Source: JAXGPF01 sp964650945
GTDB lineage: Bacteria; Verrucomicrobiota; Kiritimatiellia; JAAZAB01
Reading direction: 5' to 3'
Assembly (NCBI GenBank): GCA_964650945.1
Contig: CAZYXU010000055.1
Location: 1 to 19,983, forward strand
DNA: 19,983 nucleotides
Part shown: positions 12,810 through 19,983 of the stretch, in pieces
How the letters are laid out: every line of letters starts with the position of its first letter
Numbering within the stretch: the stretch's first letter is position 1
Program-made: the position numbers and the translations under genes
The notes under the pieces: model-generated
Seen by the model: the letters and a program-made list of their open reading frames with translations, nothing else
Told to the model about the DNA's origin: nothing
The model's database searches: none

Positions 12810-14971
12810 AAGACCAACTCGCCGCCCCCGGCGCCATCCACCCGCAGCCGGCGGACCGCCGCCACCCCGCCGGCGTCCGCGGCCGGTGTCCGGAATTTTT
12901 CCGGCAGATAGACAAACAGGTGCCCCGCCCGGCGCAGCCGGACGCCCCGGCAGACCATGGCCCGGCGCCGCGGATCGTATTCCACGGCATCAAATTCCAC
13001 GCCGCCCTGCGTGATGTGCAGGTCCGTGCCCAGCAATTGCGGAATGTTCTGGACGGCGCGGATGCCGATGACGCGGCAATGGCCGGCCGGCAAATCCGTC
13101 ACCTTGAAGCATCCGCAATGGATGCCCAGGTAATTGCCGGCCCAGAAATCGAACAGGTGGTAATCCCGCCCGGCATCCAACCCGAAGGCGGCGAAATCAA
13201 TGACATAATCGCGCGGCCGCGCCAGGGGATGCGCGTTGATCACGCCCGCCACATGCCAGGATTCCGCGGCATTGGCGACCGGCAAATCCAGCAAGGCGGG
13301 ATATTCCTGCTCGAAGAAATCCACCGTGCGCGCGCCGGCGGTATAAGGCGGCAACACCTTGCTCAAAATTTCCACCTGCGCCGGCGGCAGCCCGGGCAGA
13401 CGGTCGCCCAGGATCGCCAGCCCGTTGGTCAACCCGACGACGGAAGCCCAGGTGACGGTTTCCGCCGGGCTGAGTTCCGACCGGTCGCCCGCCAGGCGCG
13501 CCATCAGGTAATCCGGGTCATTGGCCCACCAGCGGCGGTGTAGGAAGGCGTAATTCATGGCGGAATTGATGCACCGGCGGATATACCCCGATCCGGGATA
13601 CCGGTCGCGTTCGCCATGGTGTTTATCAATCAGCCGGGCGTCCCAGCGGGCGCCGACATCGCCGCCGATGCGCATGGCGTCGGTCAGGCCGGTGGATGCG
13701 CCGAACAGGCAGGCATTGAGCAGATAAGTTTCCTCGCCCAGGCCGGCGCGGAAAGCTTCCAGCCCCAGGCGCATGGCCTGGATTTTCGTCAGGCTGGCGT
13801 CCGCCAGCACGCCGGCGGCGGACATGGGCTGGACATTGGCGCCATCCAGCTTGACATACTCGAAGCCGTAATCCCGGATAGCCGCGCCCAACTGCCGCAC
13901 CCACTCGCGCGCGGCGGGGATGCTGCAATCCAGGATATACACATGCTTGGCCGCATACCCGCTGACAGTCACGGGCCGGCCGTCGCGGTCCAGGATGACC
14001 CAGTCCGGATGTTCCCGGTAAACGCGGCTGACCTGATCCACCAGGAACGGGCACACCCAGAGCGCCGGCTTGAACCCCAATTGCTTGATCTCCTGCGCCA
14101 GCCAGCGCAGGCCATGCGGGAATTTTTCGTTGGTTTCCAGCCATTCGCCCTCGCAGGTCTGAAAGCCATGGTCAAGCTGAATATATTCCACCGGCAACTG
14201 CGCGCGATGGGCCGCCAGCCAGCGCGTGTTTTCCAGCACATCATCCTCGGTGATGTGGCTGTGGTAATAATCCCACGAACCCCAGCCGGTGGCCACACGC
14301 GTCATGCGGCGCGGAGGAATCTTTTGATTCCGCGCCACCATGCCGGTGTATTCATCCAGGGCTTTGGCCGGCGCATCGGCCACGTTGACATACAGCGGCA
14401 CGGTTTCGATTTCCGCCCCCGGCGCCAGTGGCATCCGGTCGAATTCACAGGCGGCGCGCAGGCAATCCAGGCTGTAAACCGCCTCGTCGAATTGCAGGCG
14501 GAAGACGCCGTGTTGTCGGCCGAATTGCAGGAAACCCGCCGTAAGGTATTTCCGGTTTCGGCGGTCGCCGGCCGCCATGTAATCGGCCATGAAAAAGGCG
14601 TTTTTGATCGCGTCATAACGCCAGGCGCCCAGGTCATACACCCCGCACCCGTCCGTCACCACGGTGGACATCCCGAAGACCGTCCATCCCGACGGCATGC
14701 TGCCGAATTCCAGCCGGCCGCCCCACTCCGCGTCTATCGAGAGCGGCGCGATTTCGCGCAGCGCCAACGGGTGGCCGCTGACATTCCGCACTGTCGCACG
14801 GACCAGCCAGCAACCGGGGCGCAATTGCTCCACTTGCGACGTTACGTTCACCGGCGCGTCCGGCGCGCCGGCGCCCACCCGCATGATCACGCCGCTTACA
14901 TCCTGCACCACGGCTTCCGCCGCCGCCCGTTGAATGATGTCCGTCGCGAGATCCAAATACTTGATTTGCAT
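12800..14971 (-). CDS. GH36-type alpha-galactosidase-like glycoside hydrolase
   Basis: This 723-residue protein has the three-part layout of GH36 and related melibiases: an N-terminal beta-rich domain (1-215), a catalytic TIM barrel (about 220-560) and a C-terminal beta-sandwich. Barrel motifs are ATGWGSWDYY, VEYIQLDHGFQ, KPALWVCPF and EYVKLDGAN, whose Asp376 fits the catalytic nucleophile position. Arg434 and Asp438 in DAMRIGGDVG occupy the usual acid/base segment (RxxxD). It should hydrolyse alpha-galactosides or a related alpha-linked sugar. The start MQIKYLDLATDII is not a signal peptide, so the enzyme is probably cytoplasmic and acts on imported oligosaccharides. A candidate promoter and an upstream terminator suggest its own transcription unit. 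The large repeat region follows it. Substrate is unproven: the GGD motif is not the commonest GH36 form. Confidence 0.82.
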   Translation of the reverse strand: MQIKYLDLATDIIQRAAAEAVVQDVSGVIMRVGAGAPDAPVNVTSQVEQLRPGCWLVRATVRNVSGHPLALREIAPLSIDAEWGGRLEFGSMPSGWTVFGMSTVVTDGCGVYDLGAWRYDAIKNAFFMADYMAAGDRRNRKYLTAGFLQFGRQHGVFRLQFDEAVYSLDCLRAACEFDRMPLAPGAEIETVPLYVNVADAPAKALDEYTGMVARNQKIPPRRMTRVATGWGSWDYYHSHITEDDVLENTRWLAAHRAQLPVEYIQLDHGFQTCEGEWLETNEKFPHGLRWLAQEIKQLGFKPALWVCPFLVDQVSRVYREHPDWVILDRDGRPVTVSGYAAKHVYILDCSIPAAREWVRQLGAAIRDYGFEYVKLDGANVQPMSAAGVLADASLTKIQAMRLGLEAFRAGLGEETYLLNACLFGASTGLTDAMRIGGDVGARWDARLIDKHHGERDRYPGSGYIRRCINSAMNYAFLHRRWWANDPDYLMARLAGDRSELSPAETVTWASVVGLTNGLAILGDRLPGLPPAQVEILSKVLPPYTAGARTVDFFEQEYPALLDLPVANAAESWHVAGVINAHPLARPRDYVIDFAAFGLDAGRDYHLFDFWAGNYLGIHCGCFKVTDLPAGHCRVIGIRAVQNIPQLLGTDLHITQGGVEFDAVEYDPRRRAMVCRGVRLRRAGHLFVYLPEKFRTPAADAGGVAAVRRLRVDGAGGGELVLPV

Positions 14972-15069
14972 ATAGCTTAATTTCTTTCGCTTAACACTCA
15001 GCGGCGCAGGCCGACACGCCGGCCCTGGCCGCCGCGCTCCACGCCAAACTTACGCGGCGCCAAGTCCAG

Positions 15070-15098
15070 AATATAACAAACTTGTTTAAAAATGCTAA
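15070..15098 (-). promoter_or_regulatory. Candidate promoter of the alpha-galactosidase gene
   Basis: On the minus strand TTAGCA (15098-15093) and TATATT (15075-15070) are 17 bp apart. The -10 box matches 5/6 and the -35 box 4/6 of the sigma-70 consensus. They lie directly after the terminator-like hairpin of the preceding gene, in an AT-rich patch, about 100 bp upstream of the ATG. The long leader (14972-15069) contains GC-rich inverted repeats. Confidence 0.4.
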
Positions 15099-15137
15099 AT
15101 AAATCAACCACTGCGGCGAAGCCGCGGGCGGTTGATT
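15095..15137 (-). terminator. Probable intrinsic terminator after the GNAT gene
   Basis: AATCAACC (15137-15130) pairs perfectly with GGTTGATT (15109-15102), with an inner GCGGC-TTC-GCCGC hairpin. A T-rich tail TTTATTT follows, and further T's come after. The stem begins at the GNAT stop codon. This divides the URO-D/GNAT pair from the genes downstream. Confidence 0.6.
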
Positions 15138-15988
15138 CAACCCAACTCAAAACTGGTAACGCCATAAATGCGGTTGACATCCAGCGCCGGCGGGCCGTTT
15201 TTATACATCCTGGCCGTGCCGAAACACTGGCGCAGGCCGTATTTGGCCGCCAGGCGCATGGCCCGGACGTTAACTTCCGGCACGTCCAGATAGATTGGCT
15301 CATCCGCCGCCTTCCAAGCCGCCAGGCGCAGGAAAAGCATTTCCGCAATGCGGAACGAATCGGCGAACAGCGGACCGATCTTACAGCCGACCTGGCATTG
15401 GCGGATAACTCCATATCCCCGCAGGCGCCCGGCGTCCAAACAGGCCAGGGCGCAGGCATCCGGCTGTGAAATCCAATTTTTAAGAAATTGCGGCCGCGCG
15501 GCGGGAAACATGGCGCGGTCGTATTGGGCCAGCGCATCGAATCGGATGGCGGCCACCGGAACAATCTCCGCGCAGGGTGGCGTTGAAAAATTCCGCGTGG
15601 TTTCATAACGTAAATTGCGATAAGCGAGTTTGAATCCATACCGCGCGTAATTTTTCACCTTGGCAAACACGCCGTCCTGCCCGATGCACCGCGCGCCGAG
15701 ATAATTCAGCGCCAGATTGCCCAGCTCGATGCCAATCCTGCCGCCCCGATGGCTTGGCAGCACGATGTAAAGTCCGATGAATCCGAAGGCGGCGTCATAA
15801 GCCACCGCGGAAATGAAACCGACGGGGCGGCCGGCCGGCGTCACCGCCTTGAAAAATCCGGCAGGGTCGGTGTTGAAAAAGAGTTCGGCATCATGCCGGC
15901 CGGGATTCCATCCTTCGCGGGCAGCCTGGGCCAAAGCCAGGTCCACATCCGCCCGCGCCATCGGCATGCAGGTAAATTGCTCAATCAT
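15137..15988 (-). CDS. GNAT-family acetyltransferase, YitH-like two-domain type
   Basis: This is a 283-residue protein. The N-terminal GNAT domain (about 1-130) shows the family start AAREGWNPGRHDAELFF and the acetyl-CoA-binding segment VLPSHRGGRIGIELGNLAL (about 76-94; the RGGRIG turn matches the Q/RxxGxG/A motif). The C-terminal part (about 150-283) ends with GTARMYKNG and RIYGVTSFELG, characteristic of the second domain of YitH/HolE-type acetyltransferases. It would transfer acetyl groups from acetyl-CoA to an unknown small molecule or protein. It overlaps the preceding URO-D-like gene by 8 bp, so the two are translationally coupled and probably functionally linked. A terminator follows its stop. 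It has no catalytic link to the sugar pathway that I can see. Confidence 0.82.
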   Translation of the reverse strand: MIEQFTCMPMARADVDLALAQAAREGWNPGRHDAELFFNTDPAGFFKAVTPAGRPVGFISAVAYDAAFGFIGLYIVLPSHRGGRIGIELGNLALNYLGARCIGQDGVFAKVKNYARYGFKLAYRNLRYETTRNFSTPPCAEIVPVAAIRFDALAQYDRAMFPAARPQFLKNWISQPDACALACLDAGRLRGYGVIRQCQVGCKIGPLFADSFRIAEMLFLRLAAWKAADEPIYLDVPEVNVRAMRLAAKYGLRQCFGTARMYKNGPPALDVNRIYGVTSFELG

Positions 15989-17165
15989 AGCGTCCGTAGC
16001 GCTGCACCGCCGCCATGGCCAGCCGCATGCTGGTCAGCCGGGTGCCATTATTAATCGAGCCGGCGGTGGTGAACCGCAAGCCGCGCTCCCGGCGCGTTTG
16101 ATTAAAATCCCTCAGGAACTCCAGCACGATGCCTTCCGCTTCATTCCGGGAGTAGGTAAACGGCGCCATTTCGCCGTCAATCACGGCCTGCGGCAGATGC
16201 CGGCGGATTTCCGCCACGGTGACCGTCGGCCCGAAATTCGTGCCAGTCAGGTTGAGCCGGCCGAGGATCGGCACGATATGCGACATCGCCGAGTCGCTGT
16301 GCTGGTAGCGGCGGTCGCCGGGATTGGGACTGTAAACGTCAAAAATTCCCTTCAGGATGGGAAACGCAAATTCCTCATACATGGCGGGAGTCAGCAGGCA
16401 GCAGTTGTCATCGGCAAAACTGAAACCATGCGGCGCACTCGCCGGGGTGTAGCCCGCCTCTTCATCCATGACTTTGGCCCGGGCGAGCATCCCGCGCAGA
16501 ATCAAGTCGCGCAGCCGCGCCGCCAGCGGCGGGTTGTCCACGAGCAGAAAAAGCAGGTTTTCCACGCCGTAAATGGAAGCGGCAAACGTCACCGGCCCGC
16601 GCTGGCTGCGATAGAGCGGCGGCTTGACGCCCAGGGCCGTCAGCCGTTCCCTGGCCGCCTGCCAGCCGGGCGGCAGGAAGAACTCGCGGGGGCGCTCCAG
16701 CCGGCGCTCGACGCCATCGAGCACGGCCGCCAATTCCGTTTCATTATGCGCGGACTGCTCCAACCACCAGGATTGATCGTGCCACACATTTTTGGCGTCG
16801 AACAATTCGCCCAGCGGCTTGATGCCGGGATATTCGCGCGCGCGATCGCGCGGTATTTCGTTCAGCAGCCGCCGGCCGACGATTTTCTCCGCCCGGTCGT
16901 TATAGGCCCGATTCAGTTCCAGCCGCCAGGCGTCATCATGCTGGTAACGCCAGAAATCCTCGGGAATCCCCAGCTCGTCATAGACGCACTCGCCGGTAAG
17001 GCTCGCGCCAAAGGCGACCTGGGGAATATGCGCGCCAAATGGGTCGGCGTTGGCGATGGCCTGATCCGCCCAGAATTGTTCCAAATCCACCGGGGCCAGC
17101 CCGCCGGCCGCATGGGTTGCATCCACCAGTTCGCGCGCCAGGCGCCGGTAATCGTCGTTGGTCAT
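15981..17165 (-). CDS. URO-D-fold protein lacking zinc-ligand cysteines
   Basis: This 394-residue protein is in the uroporphyrinogen decarboxylase superfamily. It is recognised by the C-terminal core with FADDNCCLLTPAMYEEF (250-266), HSDSAMSHIVPIL (289-301) and the final GLRFTTAGSINNGT strand (362-375). Compared with the zinc-type paralogue at 9221-10408, the HSC motif is HSDS and the distal cysteine region reads GLRFTTAG, so the HxC...C zinc site is missing. It therefore should not activate a thiol acceptor; the activity is unknown. The ATG at 17165 has GGAGG at 6-nt spacing. It is first in its operon, divergent from the symporter gene across a 168-bp spacer, and overlaps the GNAT gene. Haem-pathway HemE is unlikely because the N-terminal substrate-binding segments do not fit. 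Confidence 0.75.
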   Translation of the reverse strand: MTNDDYRRLARELVDATHAAGGLAPVDLEQFWADQAIANADPFGAHIPQVAFGASLTGECVYDELGIPEDFWRYQHDDAWRLELNRAYNDRAEKIVGRRLLNEIPRDRAREYPGIKPLGELFDAKNVWHDQSWWLEQSAHNETELAAVLDGVERRLERPREFFLPPGWQAARERLTALGVKPPLYRSQRGPVTFAASIYGVENLLFLLVDNPPLAARLRDLILRGMLARAKVMDEEAGYTPASAPHGFSFADDNCCLLTPAMYEEFAFPILKGIFDVYSPNPGDRRYQHSDSAMSHIVPILGRLNLTGTNFGPTVTVAEIRRHLPQAVIDGEMAPFTYSRNEAEGIVLEFLRDFNQTRRERGLRFTTAGSINNGTRLTSMRLAMAAVQRYGRYD

Positions 17166-17333
17166 AATGTGCCTCCAAAATAGGGTAAATTCTTACATAG
17201 TTATCGGCCGGTTGCAATGCTTGATTCCGCGTGTAGAGCTTGACATCGGCCAAACAATCCGCCAGCATGTATGCCGTCTGGGCCGCGGCCCGGGGTTGGC
17301 GGCGGTGGACTTACCGGACGCGAGGGCATCATT
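17166..17333. promoter_or_regulatory. Divergent regulatory spacer between the URO-D-like gene and the symporter
   Basis: The 168 bp between two divergent starts must hold promoters for both directions. On the plus strand a perfect TTGACA is at 17240-17245, but no good -10 follows at 16-18 bp. TTGCAA at 17212-17217 is self-complementary and could serve as -35 for the minus strand with TAAGAA 16 bp on. A 12-bp palindrome GGGCCGCGGCCC (17280-17291) lies in the symporter leader. I see no riboswitch-like fold, including no cobalamin-riboswitch box. Confidence 0.35.
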
Positions 17334-18989
17334 ATGCATACATTATCGGTCTTGGACTGGCTGGTGGTGGGTTTGTATTTCCTGGGTCTGGCGGCGGTGG
17401 TCTGGTGGTCAGCGCGCCGGCAGAAAACCACGGAGGATTATTTCCTGGCCGGACGCAACATCGGCTGGTTCGCCGTAGGCGCCTCGCTCTTCGCTTCCAA
17501 CATCGGCTCGGAACATCTGGTGGGGCTGGCGGGCGCAGGCGCCAAGAGCGGCGTGGCCATGGCGCATTACGAGCTGCACGCCTGGTGCCTGCTGGTGCTG
17601 GGCTGGGTGCTGGTCCCGTTTTACTACCGCGCGCGGGTCTTCACCATGCCGGAATTCCTGGAACGCCGCTACAATCCCGCCTGCCGCTGGATGCTGTCGC
17701 TGGTCAGCCTGCTTTCCTACGTGTTCACCAAGGTCAGCGTGACGGTCTTCGCCGGCGGCATGGTCTGCCAGACGCTGCTGCCGGATTTGAGCATTGGCGG
17801 GTTGGACAGTTTCTGGACGGGCGCGATGTCCACCGTGATCCTGACCGGCGTCTATACGATGTTCGGCGGGCTGCGGGCGGTGGTTTACACCGATGCCCTG
17901 CAGGCCATGGTGCTGATTGCCGGCTCGCTGTGCATCACCGTCATCGGCCTGGACAAGCTGGGCGGGTGGTCGGAGTTGCGCGCGCAATGCGGGAGCACTT
18001 TTTTCAACCTGTGGCGGCCGGCCAGCGATCCGGACTTCCCCTGGCCGGGGATGCTCTTCGCCGCGCCCATCGTCGGCCTGTGGTACTGGTGCACCGACCA
18101 GTATATTGTCCAGCGGACCTTGGCGGCGCGCAATCTCAGTTGCGCGCGCCGCGGCACGATTTTCGGGGCCTACCTCAAGCTGACGCCCGTGTTCATTTTT
18201 ATCGTGCCCGGCATGATCGCCTACGCCCTGGCGCGCAAGCAGATGCTGACCATGGCCACGCCGGACCAGGCTTACCCGGCGCTGGTGCAGCAGTTATTGC
18301 CGTCGGGATTGCGGGGACTGGTGGTGGGCGGCCTGCTGGCGGCCTTGATGAGTTCGCTCTCCTCGCTTTTCAATTCCTGCTCCACCCTGTTCACGGTGGA
18401 TATTTACGAGAAAATCAAGCCCGGCGCCTCCGAGCGCGAACTGGTGGCCGTCGGCCGGATCGCCACCGGCGTGGTGGTGCTGCTGGGCCTGGCCTGGATT
18501 CCGGTGATGAAGATGGTGTCCGGCGCGCTTTACGAATACCTGCAAAGCGTCCAGGCCTACCTGGCGCCGCCGATGACGGCGGTGTTCTTCCTCGGGGTGT
18601 TCTGGCCGCGGCTGAACGGCAAGGGCGCCATGGCAGCATTGTGCGTGGGATTTTTGCTGGGGCTGAGCAAGCTGGCCTGCCAGATTTACGCCGGGCTGCT
18701 GCCGGCGGAGGCCGCGCCCGGCGGCCTGGCGGCCATCCTGGTCCATTACGGCCAAATCAATTTCCTGGTCTTCTGCGTTTACCTGTTTCTGGCCAGTTGC
18801 CTCGTGCTCGCGGCGGTCAGCCTGCTGACGCCGGCGCCGGCGCGCGCCAAAATCGGCGGCCTGACCTACGCCACGGTGACGAGCGCCGGCCGCGACGAAA
18901 TCCGCGCCAGTTGGAACCGCTGGGATGTAATCAACACCATTTTGATCCTGCTGCTGATTATCGGTGTGTACCTTTACTTCACCGGATGA
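17334..18989 (+). CDS. SGLT-like sodium/sugar symporter (SSS family)
   Basis: From the ATG at 17334, with GAGGG 7 nt upstream, this is a 551-residue inner-membrane transporter with about 13-14 hydrophobic segments. It matches the sodium:solute symporter family, closest in my recollection to animal Na+/glucose cotransporters. Shared blocks include GASLFASNIGSEHLVGLAG (49-67), MPEFLERRYNPA, WYWCTDQYIVQR and ALMSSLSSLFNSCSTLFT. Residues equivalent to the SGLT1 sugar site (Asn and His of SNIGSxHxVG, Glu of YELHA, Tyr-Trp of WYWCTDQ, Lys of AYLKL, Gln of EYLQSV) are present; the Thr after that Gln in SGLT1 (QSIT) is Gln here (QSVQ). It should take up a hexose with Na+. A start at 17271 is possible but gives an odd Gly-rich tail. 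It probably shares a transcript with the corrin gene 19 bp downstream. Confidence 0.93.
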   Translation: MHTLSVLDWLVVGLYFLGLAAVVWWSARRQKTTEDYFLAGRNIGWFAVGASLFASNIGSEHLVGLAGAGAKSGVAMAHYELHAWCLLVLGWVLVPFYYRARVFTMPEFLERRYNPACRWMLSLVSLLSYVFTKVSVTVFAGGMVCQTLLPDLSIGGLDSFWTGAMSTVILTGVYTMFGGLRAVVYTDALQAMVLIAGSLCITVIGLDKLGGWSELRAQCGSTFFNLWRPASDPDFPWPGMLFAAPIVGLWYWCTDQYIVQRTLAARNLSCARRGTIFGAYLKLTPVFIFIVPGMIAYALARKQMLTMATPDQAYPALVQQLLPSGLRGLVVGGLLAALMSSLSSLFNSCSTLFTVDIYEKIKPGASERELVAVGRIATGVVVLLGLAWIPVMKMVSGALYEYLQSVQAYLAPPMTAVFFLGVFWPRLNGKGAMAALCVGFLLGLSKLACQIYAGLLPAEAAPGGLAAILVHYGQINFLVFCVYLFLASCLVLAAVSLLTPAPARAKIGGLTYATVTSAGRDEIRASWNRWDVINTILILLLIIGVYLYFTG

Positions 18990-19008
18990 TTGGTTCAAGA
19001 GCAAGCAT

Positions 19009-19983
19009 ATGCCGGAAACGCAAAATATCGGAGTGCTGATTGTTGACCGGCCGGCCGGCCCGGCCGGGCGCCCGCGCGGACTGGCGCTGGATGATCTCGC
19101 CGGGCGCGTCGCCCGGCGCCTGGGCGCGGAAGGCCGGGTGCAGGCGGCCGAATTATTGACCGACCGGCCGAGCCTGGCGGAGCCGATCCGGGCGCTGGCG
19201 GACGCCGGCGCCGTCCAGGTTTTTGTCATTCCCGCCCGGCCCGATGCCGACTGGCCGGCGATCGCCGCCGCCGCCGCCATGGCGCAGCAGGCCTTTCCGC
19301 AGCTCACCCTGATTCCCGCGCCGCCCGCCGCCCCCGACCGGCGCCTGGAAGACTGGCTGGTGGAGCAAACCTGGCCGTTATTCGCCGCAACGCGGACGCA
19401 GCCGGCCGACGGCGCGGCCATTGAAAAAGCCAGCCATGCCATCATCGCGCGGGCCATCGAACCGGCGGCGGCGCAGTTCACTCCCGAAGAATACGCCGTG
19501 TTGCGGCGCGTGATCCACGCCACGGCGGATGTGTCATTCCGGGATTCGATCCGGTTCGCGCCGGGCGCGGCGGCGGCGGGCGCGGCGGCCCTGCGCGCCG
19601 GCCGGCCGGTCATCTGCGACGTGCGGATGCTGGCCGCCGGCTGTACGCATGGCGTCGGCGAAGTCATCTGCGCCATCAGCGACCCGGCGGCGATTGAAAT
19701 GGCGCGCCGGCAGGGCATCACCCGCGCTACCGCCGCCATGCGGCTGCTGGGCGACCGCCTGAACGGCGCCATCGTCGCCATCGGCAACGCGCCCACCGCA
19801 CTGTGGACTTTGATGGAAATGGCCGCCAACGACGGCCCGCGTCCGGCGGCGGTAATCGGCATGCCGGTGGGATTCGTCGGCGCCTACGAATCCAAACTGG
19901 CGCTGTCGCAAACCGGTTTGCCGTTCATCACCAACCTGAGTCCGCGCGGCGGCAGCCCGGCAGCCGCCGCGGCAGTCAACGCA
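19009..19983 (+). CDS. cbiC: Degenerate CbiX-like domain fused to precorrin-8X methylmutase (partial)
   Basis: The reading frame is open for 325 codons to the window end. Residues 140-325 are a clear precorrin-8X / cobalt-precorrin-8 methylmutase: HATADVSFRDSIRF with the catalytic-type His170, VICDVRMLAAG, AIGNAPTALW and IGMPVGFVGAYESKLAL. This enzyme moves a methyl group from C11 to C12 in corrin ring synthesis. Residues 6-125 resemble a CbiX/SirB chelatase domain (ELLTDRPSLAEPIRALADAGA and VFVIPARPDADWP fit the family's helix and strand pattern), but the GHGS metal-binding motif reads VDRPAG and the second histidine is also absent. The domain is therefore probably not a working chelatase. 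The ATG at 19009 has AAGAG upstream and lies 19 bp after the symporter stop. The C-terminus lies outside the window. Confidence 0.85.
   Translation, partial: MPETQNIGVLIVDRPAGPAGRPRGLALDDLAGRVARRLGAEGRVQAAELLTDRPSLAEPIRALADAGAVQVFVIPARPDADWPAIAAAAAMAQQAFPQLTLIPAPPAAPDRRLEDWLVEQTWPLFAATRTQPADGAAIEKASHAIIARAIEPAAAQFTPEEYAVLRRVIHATADVSFRDSIRFAPGAAAAGAAALRAGRPVICDVRMLAAGCTHGVGEVICAISDPAAIEMARRQGITRATAAMRLLGDRLNGAIVAIGNAPTALWTLMEMAANDGPRPAAVIGMPVGFVGAYESKLALSQTGLPFITNLSPRGGSPAAAAAVNA

Noticed and set aside
15981..17165. Haem-pathway uroporphyrinogen decarboxylase (HemE)
   Set aside because: The protein lacks HemE-type N-terminal substrate motifs and sits beside a sugar cluster, so only superfamily membership is supported.
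17166..17333. Cobalamin riboswitch upstream of the symporter and corrin gene
   Set aside because: The 168-bp spacer shows no B12-box-like sequence and little room beside two promoters; only short palindromes are visible.
17240..19039. A 599-codon plus-strand frame overlapping the symporter in another phase
   Set aside because: It is a shifted-frame shadow of the symporter; the transporter frame carries the conserved membrane motifs.
18294..19862. A 522-codon minus-strand open frame across symporter and corrin gene
   Set aside because: It is low-complexity Ala/Arg/Gly/Gln sequence without domains, opposite two well-supported genes.

Overview
The window looks like a chromosomal piece from a GC-rich, uncultured, saccharolytic bacterium. 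The gene mix (DegT-type enzyme, two URO-D-fold proteins, amidohydrolases, HpaI-type aldolase, NagA-like deacetylase, a Na+/glucose-type symporter) resembles what I know from PVC-group genomes such as Lentisphaerota, Kiritimatiellota or Verrucomicrobiota. That placement is inference: no marker gene is present. A 100-N gap shows that this is an assembled scaffold.

Layout. (1) Positions 1-1618: right-hand end of an integrated element, visibly more AT-rich than the rest, with an excisionase-like gene overlapping a tyrosine integrase. The integrase points at the 3' end of a tRNA-Ala(CGC) gene (1619-1691, minus strand), the likely attachment site. (2) Positions 1692-1947: a 44-codon basic small protein just upstream of the tRNA, on the same strand, with a good promoter and ribosome binding site. 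(3) Positions 1948-17165: thirteen minus-strand genes in tightly packed groups. In transcription order they are a URO-D-fold protein without zinc-ligand cysteines, a YitH-type GNAT protein, a probable terminator and new promoter, a GH36-type alpha-galactosidase, a repeat region, an HpaI/HpcH aldolase, an aldo/keto reductase, a URO-D-fold protein with an HxC...C zinc triad, a NagA-like deacetylase, an AraC-type regulator, a DegT/DnrJ-type PLP enzyme, an amidohydrolase, a two-domain acetylxylan-esterase-like protein, a second repeat region and a paralogous amidohydrolase. (4) Positions 17334-19983: a divergent plus-strand pair, an SGLT-like sodium/sugar symporter and, 19 bp later, a fusion of a degenerate CbiX-like domain to precorrin-8X methylmutase (CbiC/CobH), cut by the window end.

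How it may work together. The symporter keeps most residues that bind hexose in animal SGLT proteins, and the GH36 enzyme would release galactose from alpha-galactosides. GH36, esterase and deacetylase show no signal peptide, so their substrates should be processed in the cytoplasm. Aldo/keto reductase, PF04909 amidohydrolases (a family that includes sugar lactonases) and the HpaI aldolase could form part of an oxidative, 2-keto-3-deoxy-acid type sugar route, but no sugar-acid dehydratase is present. The zinc-triad URO-D protein resembles corrinoid-dependent methyltransferases of the MtaA type, which is notable beside a corrin biosynthesis gene. The AraC-type protein is the only regulator seen.

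Two intergenic regions carry short in-phase tandem repeats (7-mers TGTTCRG and TGAATTC-like; 8-mers TYTGNNCC). One is built of 95-bp higher-order copies that very probably caused the assembly gap.
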